A stretch of 6,506 nucleotides of DNA, taken from Candidatus Cloacimonadota bacterium (lineage in GTDB: Bacteria > Cloacimonadota > Cloacimonadia > Cloacimonadales > TCS61). Positions 1-6,506 of the stretch are shown in pieces. The first letter of the stretch is position 1. Each line of letters starts with the position of its first letter. The stretch covers positions 1-6,506 of the forward strand of contig JAMOPB010000452.1 of NCBI GenBank assembly GCA_027064945.1. Direction: 5' to 3'. The notes beneath the pieces were generated by a model. The model had not been told where the DNA came from, made no database searches, and saw only the letters and a program-made list of their open reading frames with translations. Both the position numbers and the translations under genes were made by a program.

Positions 1-2
1 CA

Positions 3-389
3 CACTCAGAAAACAAATTAAATAATATCTGTTTTTTGGAAAATCTATCTCAACAAGATATTAGCAAATTGCATAATATCTCCGATGTCTCGGTAATACC
101 TACCGGCGTAAAAAACTCAGACCAAATCGCAATTGAATCATTAGCCTGCGGAACTCCTGTAATTGCAAGCAACACAATCGATTTACAAGATATTATCAAT
201 ACATCCTTCGGAGCTTTGGTTGAATCAATAAATCCTACAGCATTTGCAAATGCTATTATTAAAGAGTTAAAAGACAATACCAAGCAAAGCAAAGGAAAAC
301 AAGCTGCGGAGTATGCGTTGGAAAAATACTCATGGAATAATTCCACAAATGAAGTGATAGAACTTTATAAACAAGCTTTAAATAAATAG
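3..389 (+). CDS. Glycosyltransferase, GT4 family (group 1), C-terminal part only
   Basis: The frame is open from the left edge (first full codon at base 3) to TAG at 387-389, giving 128 visible residues. No real start is in the window; the TTG at 36 is an internal Leu. The visible part resembles the C-terminal Rossmann lobe of GT-B fold, GT4-type sugar transferases, which bind the nucleotide-sugar donor in the cytoplasm and usually build surface polysaccharide, LPS or glycolipids. The diagnostic stretch is IESLACGTPVIAS, matching the family pattern (L)EAMACGTPVVAS. It is followed by a variable segment, GALVE, then a terminal helix rich in Lys/Glu with YSWNN, as is usual before the C-terminus. 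The second Glu of the E-x7-E motif is present, but the first is replaced by Lys (KNSDQIAIE). Substrate cannot be told. It converges on the adenylate kinase gene across a shared terminator. Confidence 0.8.
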   Translation, partial: HSENKLNNICFLENLSQQDISKLHNISDVSVIPTGVKNSDQIAIESLACGTPVIASNTIDLQDIINTSFGALVESINPTAFANAIIKELKDNTKQSKGKQAAEYALEKYSWNNSTNEVIELYKQALNK

Positions 390-390
390 C

Positions 391-425
391 AAAAAGGACA
401 AATCAGTCATTGATTTGTCCTTTTT
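391..425. terminator. Bidirectional intrinsic terminator
   Basis: A perfect 15-bp inverted repeat, 391-405 (AAAAAGGACAAATCA) and 411-425, encloses a 5-nt loop (GTCAT). The outer A5/T5 pairs provide a U-tract on both strands. It begins one base after the glycosyltransferase stop codon and ends 13 bases before the stop codon of the convergent adenylate kinase gene, so it can end transcription from both sides. Confidence 0.9.
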
Positions 426-438
426 AAAAATAATTCTT

Positions 439-1605
439 TTAGCTACGCTTAAAAGCAGCTTGAACTGATTCAATCATCTCTTGTGTAATTTTGTCTCGAT
501 CATCATCACCATCAATATTAATTAGAGGTATTTTATGTGGGAAATTTTCAATTACAGGAATAGTTTTTTGCTCATACTCTTGTAATCTTTGGATTATGAA
601 ATCAAGATTTTCATCATAAGTTCTGCCCTGTTTTGTTTTACCTCTCTTATTTAATCGTTTTACACATGTAAGAGGATTTGTATCCAGATTAACCACAGCA
701 GAGATAGACGAGTGCATTTTTTCCATAAATCCGTCCATAATATAGGTTTGGATTTTAGTTCTAGGAAAACCTTTAAATACAAAACCTCGTGCTTGTGGAT
801 TCACACGAATACGATCTTCAATAACTTGGATAACAATCTCATCCGGAACAAGAATACCTTTTTCGATATAAGGTTTTGAACGTTTACCGAGCTCTGTTCC
901 TCGCTCTATTTCTTCACGTAAAATTCTTCCTACAGAAATATAAACCAAATCAAAATACTCTGCTAAACGTTTACATTGAGTACCTTTCCCGGCTCCCGGA
1001 TATCCATAAACCACAACATTTAATAAAATATTTTTCATCGCTTCGTCTAAAGCAGCATCCACTCTTTTAGAAACATCTTCTATAGTGCCGGTTCCATCTA
1101 CAGGATAGTAGATCTCTTTATCTTTATAAAAATCTGCAACCGGAATAGTCTTTTTTTCATATTCTTCCAATCTTACGCGAATAATTTCATCGGTATCATC
1201 ACTTCTATCTTCTTTTTTTGCCCTATCCAACAAACGCTCTTTCAATATTTCCGTAGGAACTTGTAAACTGATCATGCATGTTAATTTCTTATGAAGTTTT
1301 TGAAGTAAACCTTCCAAGATGTAAGCTTGTACATATGTTCTGGGAAAGCCATCAAATAAAAATCCGTTTTTATCTTCATTTTCTTTTATAACTTTTTCTA
1401 TCAGATATACAATGTATTCATCATCGACCAAACCACCAGCCTCGAGAATACTTTTTACTTTCTTACCAATTTCAGTACCATTTGCAATTTCTCTTCTTAG
1501 CATATCACCTGTAGAAATATATACTAATCCGTACTTTTCTACTAAATGTTGGGATTGAGTTCCCTTTCCAGCCCCCGGAGGTCCAAACAAAGCAATATTA
1601 ATCAT
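439..1605 (-). CDS. adk: Tandem adenylate kinase: active-type N-terminal half fused to a degenerate second half
   Basis: 388 aa, about twice the usual length of adenylate kinase (ATP + AMP = 2 ADP, cytoplasmic). Half 1 (about 1-190) has P-loop G8-PPGAGKGT16, AMP-site T32 and R37 (STGDMLR), D85, R89 and Q93 (FDGFPRT..Q), R124, R128, R134, D136-D137 and R145. It has the short LID without a zinc insert. Half 2 (about 194-388) repeats the same order: P-loop G201-YPGAGKGT209, R230, GFPRT with R282 and Q286, R317, R321, R328 and R340. However, AMP-site Thr is V225, the next Asp is R227, the catalytic-site Asp is K278, and the first Asp of RxDD is Y330. The start is ATG at 1603-1605, with AGGAG (1611-1615) 5 nt upstream. 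The reading frame extends 28 codons further, to 1689, but those codons cover a candidate promoter and look non-coding. Half 2 may be a nucleotide sensor or have altered specificity; this is inference. Confidence 0.9.
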   Translation of the reverse strand: MINIALFGPPGAGKGTQSQHLVEKYGLVYISTGDMLRREIANGTEIGKKVKSILEAGGLVDDEYIVYLIEKVIKENEDKNGFLFDGFPRTYVQAYILEGLLQKLHKKLTCMISLQVPTEILKERLLDRAKKEDRSDDTDEIIRVRLEEYEKKTIPVADFYKDKEIYYPVDGTGTIEDVSKRVDAALDEAMKNILLNVVVYGYPGAGKGTQCKRLAEYFDLVYISVGRILREEIERGTELGKRSKPYIEKGILVPDEIVIQVIEDRIRVNPQARGFVFKGFPRTKIQTYIMDGFMEKMHSSISAVVNLDTNPLTCVKRLNKRGKTKQGRTYDENLDFIIQRLQEYEQKTIPVIENFPHKIPLINIDGDDDRDKITQEMIESVQAAFKRS

Positions 1606-1644
1606 AATAACTCCTGATTTTTTTAAGATTTTACGAAAGCAAAC

Positions 1645-1674
1645 TAATCTTTCTGGTTCAAATCGAATCGTCAA
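1645..1674 (-). promoter_or_regulatory. Candidate sigma70-type promoter of the tandem adenylate kinase
   Basis: On the minus strand a TTGACG box (1669-1674) is followed, 18 nt downstream, by AGATTA (1645-1650). The -35 matches consensus at five of six positions; the -10 is poor. Initiation near 1638 would leave a leader of about 30 nt containing the AGGAG ribosome binding site. The position supports the start at 1605 over the longer frame. Weak evidence, since the promoter consensus of this organism is unknown. Confidence 0.3.
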
Positions 1675-1748
1675 GCAACTTATAACCAATAAAAAGGTAA
1701 ATTATCTAAAATCGTTATAATATTTATGCCATCTAAATTTTCCGGATT

Positions 1749-2426
1749 TTATTCCTGCAATAATGCTAATAAGTTTTCCAAATGAAAATCTAATTCTGCT
1801 TTAGACAATTTTATCAGATGCTCGATTTTTTCTTTTTGTTTTTCTCTAAGTTTACCTTTTTTCTTTAGCTTTATCAAAGCTGAAACACGTTCGATAATAT
1901 AGCCTCTTAAAGAATATAAAAAATAAATTCGAATATCAATACCATCCACTTTCCTGATAGTATTATCCTCATATCCTTTCTTAAACAGGCTGCTAAATTC
2001 ATCTTGAACAGCTAAAAATTTCTTTTCGTATTCTTCTGTCACATTTTGTGAAACAGTATTATGGAAAATCAAAACATCAAAATTCTGCTCGCTTACATTG
2101 GAAGTAAAAAGAAGATGCTCCGGGTAATGATAACCATAATCAATTAAATTTTCAGCATACTCTTTCACCAATTCAAAACCTGTTTTAGAAGAATCATTTT
2201 TGGGTTTTGTCTTCTGCCAACGATGAATATAAGATGTTACTAAGCAGACATAATAGATATCAATTTTGGATTTGAAATAATTATAAAGTGTAGGTTTGGA
2301 AATATAAGCTTGTTTCGCAATGCAATCCATACTTACTTCCTGGAAACCATTTCTTATAAATAGTTTTTCCGCTGCTTTAATAATTTGTTTTTTCCTTTTT
2401 GCATAAGTTCTTTCCGAAATAGCCAT
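1749..2426 (-). CDS. TetR/AcrR-family transcriptional regulator
   Basis: 225 aa, a normal length for the family. The N-terminal DNA-binding domain is clear: residues about 11-25 form helix 1 (RKKQIIKAAEKLF), followed by NGFQEVSMDCIAKQAYISK and TLYNYFKSK, the typical TetR helix-turn-helix at about 32-52. Residues 60-225 are the helical ligand/dimerisation domain, which is not conserved enough to name a ligand. It contains a strongly basic stretch at about 186-200 (KLKKKGKLREKQKEK). The start is ATG at 2424-2426, with AAGGA (2433-2437) 6 nt upstream. A longer in-frame start at 2546 is rejected because it lies inside the dehydrogenase terminator. TetR proteins usually repress their own gene and neighbours; an inverted repeat just upstream (2454-2476) is a candidate operator. 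The nearest possible targets are the flanking dehydrogenase and adenylate kinase genes, but no operator copy was seen there. Confidence 0.88.
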   Translation of the reverse strand: MAISERTYAKRKKQIIKAAEKLFIRNGFQEVSMDCIAKQAYISKPTLYNYFKSKIDIYYVCLVTSYIHRWQKTKPKNDSSKTGFELVKEYAENLIDYGYHYPEHLLFTSNVSEQNFDVLIFHNTVSQNVTEEYEKKFLAVQDEFSSLFKKGYEDNTIRKVDGIDIRIYFLYSLRGYIIERVSALIKLKKKGKLREKQKEKIEHLIKLSKAELDFHLENLLALLQE

Positions 2427-2453
2427 TAATAATCCTTTGATATTTATTTTTTT

Positions 2454-2476
2454 AAATTTACTACACAGTAAAATTT
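2454..2476. promoter_or_regulatory. Candidate TetR operator in the regulator's own leader
   Basis: AAATTTACT (2454-2462), a 4-nt spacer ACAC, then AGTAAAATTT (2467-2476) form a near-palindrome. The inner TTTACT/AGTAAA arms are perfect and one extra A sits in the right arm. It lies 28-50 nt upstream of the regulator's ATG and downstream of a TTGACT box (2493-2498, minus strand), where a bound dimer would block initiation or early elongation. Size and placement fit autorepression by a TetR dimer, but AT-rich DNA yields such repeats by chance. Confidence 0.35.
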
Positions 2477-2531
2477 TATTATTTTCCGAAGGAGTCAATA
2501 TCTTTTTGGTTCTGAGCTTCAAAGCTTCCAC

Positions 2532-2562
2532 AAAAAAAAGGCTCACCCCAAAAGGATGAGCC
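2532..2562 (-). terminator. Intrinsic terminator of the NAD-type glutamate dehydrogenase gene
   Basis: On the minus strand GGCTCATCC pairs with GGGTGAGCC (9 bp, one T-G wobble) around a 5-nt loop (2540-2562), followed directly by eight T (2532-2539). It lies 33 nt beyond the dehydrogenase stop codon and separates that gene from the TetR regulator. Confidence 0.88.
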
Positions 2563-2595
2563 AGATATATTCTCCGATATTAGCTTAATTAAATA

Positions 2596-3930
<1,335 letters not shown>

Positions 3931-3935
3931 CATGA

Positions 3936-3940
3936 CCTCC
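3936..3940 (-). promoter_or_regulatory. Shine-Dalgarno site that fixes the start of the NAD-type dehydrogenase
   Basis: GGAGG lies 5 nt before the ATG at 3930 and only 2 nt before the ATG at 3933. It overlaps the in-frame upstream ATG at 3942 (ATGGAGG), so that upstream ATG would need its own ribosome site, and none is visible. Confidence 0.75.
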
Positions 3941-3942
3941 AT

Positions 3943-4308
3943 CTTTTGTTTCGATTTATGTTGAAAAAAAAAATCAAAAGTTTTGTGTCAAGTTTTGTAA
4001 TATTTTTATAATCATTATTTTCCTTTTTAAGAATTATTCACTTTCCCACCTATATAAAATTAAGATTTATTTTTGCTTAACCTGTTTATTATCAGCAAGT
4101 TACTGTACGATAGAATTGTAATAATCAAAGAATATTTTTTTTCTAATTGCAAACGCATTATCAACAAAACAGCTAATCCATTGAATTTTTAATCACAAAA
4201 TATTATGCACTATTCGAAGGATTCTCTTTAAATAATAGAAACATTATAATTGCTGTTTAAGTTTTTTTTTGCACTATTGAATAAAAAAATGCAACCAGAA
4301 TTTTCAAT
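3943..4308. other. AT-rich non-coding stretch between the two dehydrogenase genes
   Basis: This holds the leader and presumed promoter of the NAD-type dehydrogenase at its left end and abuts the other dehydrogenase's terminator on the right. On the minus strand TATAAA preceded 17 nt upstream by TTCTTA (about 4003-4031) is another weak promoter candidate, besides the TTGACA box. A 9-bp word TGCACTATT occurs at 4206-4214 and 4270-4278, and a T9 run at 4262-4270. No convincing open frame, RNA gene or riboswitch was recognised. Confidence 0.5.
3978..3998. repeat. Short direct repeat over a TTGACA box upstream of the NAD-type dehydrogenase
   Basis: AAGTTTTGT occurs at 3978-3986 and again at 3990-3998, a 9-bp direct repeat with a 12-bp period, close to one helical turn. 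On the minus strand a perfect TTGACA (3986-3991) spans the junction. The first copy also forms the palindrome CAAAAGTTTTG (3975-3985). A run of ten A (3964-3973; T on the transcribed strand) lies between this element and the gene. It may be a regulator site at the promoter, but no good -10 box sits at normal spacing. Confidence 0.35.
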
Positions 4309-4335
4309 AAAAAAAGGGATGTCAAAAGACATCCC
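4309..4335 (-). terminator. Intrinsic terminator of the NADP-type glutamate dehydrogenase gene
   Basis: A perfect 8-bp stem GGGATGTC/GACATCCC (4316-4323 and 4328-4335) with a 4-nt loop is followed on the minus strand by seven T (4309-4315). It lies 33 nt after the stop codon, nearly the same distance as in the paralogous gene. Confidence 0.9.
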
Positions 4336-4368
4336 AAGTAAATAAATATTTTCTAACTTATCGTAATT

Positions 4369-5700
4369 TTAAACTACTCCATGATCTAACATAGCTTCGG
4401 CTACTTTAATGAATCCGGCTACATTTGCACCTTTTACATAATTTACAAAATCGCCTTCTTTTCCATATTTCACACATTGCTTATGAATATTAATCATTAT
4501 ATCATGCAATTTTTCTTCAACTTCTTCTCTGCTCCAATTAAAACGGAGACTATTTTGAGACATTTCTAAACCGGAAGTAGCAACTCCGCCGGCATTAGCA
4601 GCTTTACCTGGACCATAAAGAATTTTGTTTTCCAAGAAGATTTTAACAGCTTCCGGAGTACTTGGCATATTCGCACCTTCTGAAACACAAATACATCCGT
4701 TTTTAACTAAAGTGTTTGCTTCATCATCATTTAATTCGTTTTGTGTGGCACAAGGCAACGCAACATCACATTTAATATCCCAAGGTCTTCCGCCTTCTAC
4801 ATATTTAACATGATATTTTTCTGCATATTCCTTAATTCTACCACGACGCACATTTTTAAGATGCATTACAAATTCCCACTTTTCGCCTTTGATACCATCA
4901 GGGTCATAGATATATCCTGAAGAATCTGACAATGTGACAACTTTACCACCTAATTGATTAACCTTTTCTGTTGCATATTGTGCAACATTACCGGATCCGG
5001 AGATTACAACTGTTTTTCCCTGAAAACTTTCTCCCTTAGTTTTAAGCATTTCTTCAGCAAAGAATACTGCACCGTAACCGGTAGCTTCCGGACGAATCAA
5101 TGATCCACCCCAATTTCTTCCTTTTCCTGTTAAAACACCTGTGAATTCGTTTTTAATTTTTTTATACATTCCAAACATATAGCCGATTTCTCTTCCACCT
5201 ACTCCAATATCTCCTGCCGGAACATCAGTATTAGGTCCGATATGTCTGAAAAGTTCACTCATAAATGCTTGGCAAAAGCGCATTACTTCATTATCACTTT
5301 TACCTTTAGGATCAAAATCTGATCCTCCTTTACCACCACCCATAGGAAGAGTAGTTAAACTATTTTTAAAAATTTGTTCGAAACCAAGAAACTTAAGAAT
5401 TCCTAAAGTTACAGTAGGATGAAATCTTAATCCCCCTTTATAAGGTCCTAATGCACTATTAAATTCAATTCGATAACCCCGATTTACTTGAACTTCCCCT
5501 TGATCATCTACCCAAGGCACTCTAAACATAATCACCCTTTCAGGCTCAACAATTCTTTCTAAAATCTTTGCTTCTTTGAAGCGTGGATTTTCTTCCACAA
5601 CAGGCCAAATAGATTCTACAACTTCTTCTACTGCCTGCAAAAACTCGGGTTGTGCCAAATTCTTTGACTTCACTTTAGCCATGAATTCATCAAGTTTCAT
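4369..5700 (-). CDS. gdhA: NADP-type glutamate dehydrogenase, hexameric class
   Basis: 443 aa. It has the same fold and active-site set as its neighbour: K88, K112, K124, D164 (PAGDIGVGGRE) and S376. The coenzyme domain differs: GSGNVAQYA (S236, Q241) and SDSSGY (D259, S260, S261) match E. coli GdhA. K282, R285 and R288 in LKNVRRGR align with the E. coli K286, R289 and R292 recalled as binding the NADP 2'-phosphate. This predicts an NADPH-linked enzyme making glutamate from 2-oxoglutarate and ammonia (nitrogen assimilation). The start is ATG at 5698-5700, with GGAGG (5706-5710) 5 nt upstream; an earlier in-frame ATG at 5712 overlaps that site and has none of its own. It lies upstream of, and co-oriented with, the NAD-type gene but is isolated from it by a strong terminator and about 400 nt. 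Many third positions differ between the two genes even where the protein is identical, so the duplication is not recent. Confidence 0.95.
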   Translation of the reverse strand: MKLDEFMAKVKSKNLAQPEFLQAVEEVVESIWPVVEENPRFKEAKILERIVEPERVIMFRVPWVDDQGEVQVNRGYRIEFNSALGPYKGGLRFHPTVTLGILKFLGFEQIFKNSLTTLPMGGGKGGSDFDPKGKSDNEVMRFCQAFMSELFRHIGPNTDVPAGDIGVGGREIGYMFGMYKKIKNEFTGVLTGKGRNWGGSLIRPEATGYGAVFFAEEMLKTKGESFQGKTVVISGSGNVAQYATEKVNQLGGKVVTLSDSSGYIYDPDGIKGEKWEFVMHLKNVRRGRIKEYAEKYHVKYVEGGRPWDIKCDVALPCATQNELNDDEANTLVKNGCICVSEGANMPSTPEAVKIFLENKILYGPGKAANAGGVATSGLEMSQNSLRFNWSREEVEEKLHDIMINIHKQCVKYGKEGDFVNYVKGANVAGFIKVAEAMLDHGVV

Positions 5701-5705
5701 AATTT

Positions 5706-5710
5706 CCTCC
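5706..5710 (-). promoter_or_regulatory. Shine-Dalgarno site that fixes the start of the NADP-type dehydrogenase
   Basis: GGAGG is 5 nt before the ATG at 5700 and is embedded in ATGGAGG, so the in-frame ATG at 5712 overlaps it. The paralogous gene has the same arrangement, supporting the downstream ATG in both. Confidence 0.75.
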
Positions 5711-5752
5711 ATAAATTTAAGATGGGTTAAATGTCGCTACTATCAAATAATT

Positions 5753-5800
5753 AGTCAACATATTTTATTTTCGTCAGTTACACTTGTGATTTGTCAAATC
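5753..5800 (-). promoter_or_regulatory. Candidate control region of the NADP-type dehydrogenase
   Basis: Two -35-like boxes are seen on the minus strand: TTGACT (5753-5758) and TTGACA (5794 region), the latter inside a perfect 13-bp palindrome GATTTGACAAATC (5788-5800). The TTGACT box is 42 nt from the ribosome site, similar to the 45 nt between TTGACA and the ribosome site of the paralogous gene. No good -10 is found at 16-18 nt from either box, so the true promoter is not established. The palindrome could be a regulator site. Confidence 0.3.
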
Positions 5801-5899
5801 CCCAAAAATATTTCTATTTTACAATAGCAACATCTCAAAGATAAAGTTTTAGAATTAATTTAGCCAAATAAATAATCATTATTCTTTATAATTACAGTA

Positions 5900-6506
5900 T
5901 TAACAGCTTATTATACCAATCCCCGATTTCCCATCAATCTTAACCTTAAATGGTTTATCTACCTTAATATGACGAAAATAACTTGTCGCTTCTTCAACCT
6001 CAAATTCTTCTAATTTCCACCAATTTATAAAATTCTCTTCGGAATTTATTGGGATTTTCAAATATCCTACTTTTGCAGCAACCAAATTATGGAAAAAATG
6101 ACTTCCTTGCGAAGAATCAACAATAAAATCAGGTAAATCGGTTTCAACAATAATCTTTGCATAATCAATCTGGCTCCAAGAAACCGGAACTCCTAAAAAT
6201 CTATCTGATGTTCCCCACCTTCCGGGACCTATCAAAATATATTTTTTATCTTGTTCCCGCATTTTTTTATTTAATTCAGCTATTTCTAAAACCATCTGCA
6301 TAGTTTGAGTATTTTTAAATTTACTCGGATCGATATATATAAGATCATAAATATCATCAAAAGCCATATTTCCCATAGATTTATCTGTTTTCAAAAGCAA
6401 TGATTTAAAATCCAAGCTTGAAATATCAATGTTAATTTCTTGATTATTTATAGTCATCGGACGAATTTGCAACAAACTAAATATTGGAATATTGTACCTG
6501 TTGTTT
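5900..6506 (-). CDS. PEP/pyruvate-binding domain protein (PPDK/PEP synthase related), C-terminal part only
   Basis: The frame is open from the right edge to TAA at 5900-5902, giving 201 visible residues; the TTG at 6475 is an internal Leu, not a start. LLQIRPM near the visible N-terminus resembles the end of a PPDK_N/PEP-synthase-like nucleotide-binding region. It is followed by a tail with ILIGPGRWGTSDRFLG (GPGRWGTSD at visible residues 93-101) and DSSQGSHFFHN (130-140), then a C-terminus with VKIDGKSGIGI. This tail is familiar from large proteins annotated as PEP/pyruvate-binding or 'PEP synthase' in Bacteroidota and relatives, recalled as around 1000 aa. No swivelling phospho-His domain or PEP-binding TIM barrel is present in the visible part, so it is probably not a full PEP synthase. 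Its substrate is unknown. No clear terminator follows; the next gene begins about 200 nt further on. Confidence 0.7.
   Translation of the reverse strand, partial: NNRYNIPIFSLLQIRPMTINNQEINIDISSLDFKSLLLKTDKSMGNMAFDDIYDLIYIDPSKFKNTQTMQMVLEIAELNKKMREQDKKYILIGPGRWGTSDRFLGVPVSWSQIDYAKIIVETDLPDFIVDSSQGSHFFHNLVAAKVGYLKIPINSEENFINWWKLEEFEVEEATSYFRHIKVDKPFKVKIDGKSGIGIISC

Noticed and set aside
50..346. Minus-strand frame opposite the glycosyltransferase, and a plus-strand frame at 876-1070 opposite the adenylate kinase
   Set aside because: Both lie opposite genes with clear family motifs and have no support of their own.
1606..1689. A 28-codon N-terminal extension of the tandem adenylate kinase
   Set aside because: AGGAG sits 5 nt before the ATG at 1605, the protein there starts as adenylate kinases do (MINIALFGPPGAGKGT), and the extension overlaps a promoter-like TTGACG box.
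2427..2546. A 40-codon N-terminal extension of the TetR regulator
   Set aside because: It would start inside the terminator hairpin of the dehydrogenase gene and cross the candidate operator; the ATG at 2426 has AAGGA at proper spacing and gives a standard TetR N-terminus.
4206..4278. TGCACTATT repeated twice as a mobile-element or regulatory repeat
   Set aside because: Only two 9-bp copies in AT-rich DNA, with no inverted ends, transposase or third copy; chance is adequate.
5576..5827. Plus-strand frames overlapping the NADP-type dehydrogenase (also 4625-4813)
   Set aside because: Antisense shadows of the dehydrogenase with no ribosome site or family resemblance.
5871..5883. Palindrome AATAATCATTATT as a terminator of the PEP/pyruvate-binding gene
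   Set aside because: Six A-T-only pairs with a one-base centre and no U-tract would not make a stable terminator.

Overview
The window is AT-rich and carries six chromosomal housekeeping-type genes. No phage, transposon, tRNA, rRNA or CRISPR signal was seen. Five genes lie on the minus strand. Reading in their direction of transcription (right to left) they are: the 3' end of a PEP/pyruvate-binding-domain protein, two paralogous hexameric-type glutamate dehydrogenases, a TetR-family regulator, and a double-length adenylate kinase. The last converges on the 3' end of a plus-strand GT4-type glycosyltransferase. Protein flavour (short-LID adenylate kinase, the PEP/pyruvate-binding protein with its GPGRWGTSD motif) suggests the Bacteroidota/FCB group. 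All four complete genes have a clear Shine-Dalgarno sequence, which is unusual for Bacteroidota and would suit a Cloacimonadota-like FCB lineage better. This placement is a low-confidence inference.

Layout: 3-389 (+) glycosyltransferase C-terminus; 391-425 perfect bidirectional terminator; 439-1605 (-) tandem adenylate kinase; 1749-2426 (-) TetR regulator with a candidate operator at 2454-2476; 2532-2562 terminator of the first dehydrogenase; 2596-3930 (-) glutamate dehydrogenase with NAD-type coenzyme residues; 3943-4308 AT-rich non-coding stretch; 4309-4335 terminator of the second dehydrogenase; 4369-5700 (-) glutamate dehydrogenase with NADP-type residues; 5701-5899 intergenic with a 13-bp palindrome; 5900-6506 (-) PEP/pyruvate-binding protein, cut by the window edge.

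Both dehydrogenases have their own leader and their own terminator, so they look like independently transcribed units rather than an operon. The main biological point is the adjacent pair of glutamate dehydrogenases, about 75% identical by hand count, whose differences concentrate in the coenzyme-binding domain. One carries the residues of NAD-dependent (catabolic) enzymes and the other those of NADP-dependent (assimilatory) enzymes. Together they would let the cell run the glutamate/2-oxoglutarate-ammonia reaction in either direction with separate redox pools. The second notable gene is the tandem adenylate kinase: its first half looks fully active and its second half has lost several catalytic or AMP-binding residues but keeps its P-loop.
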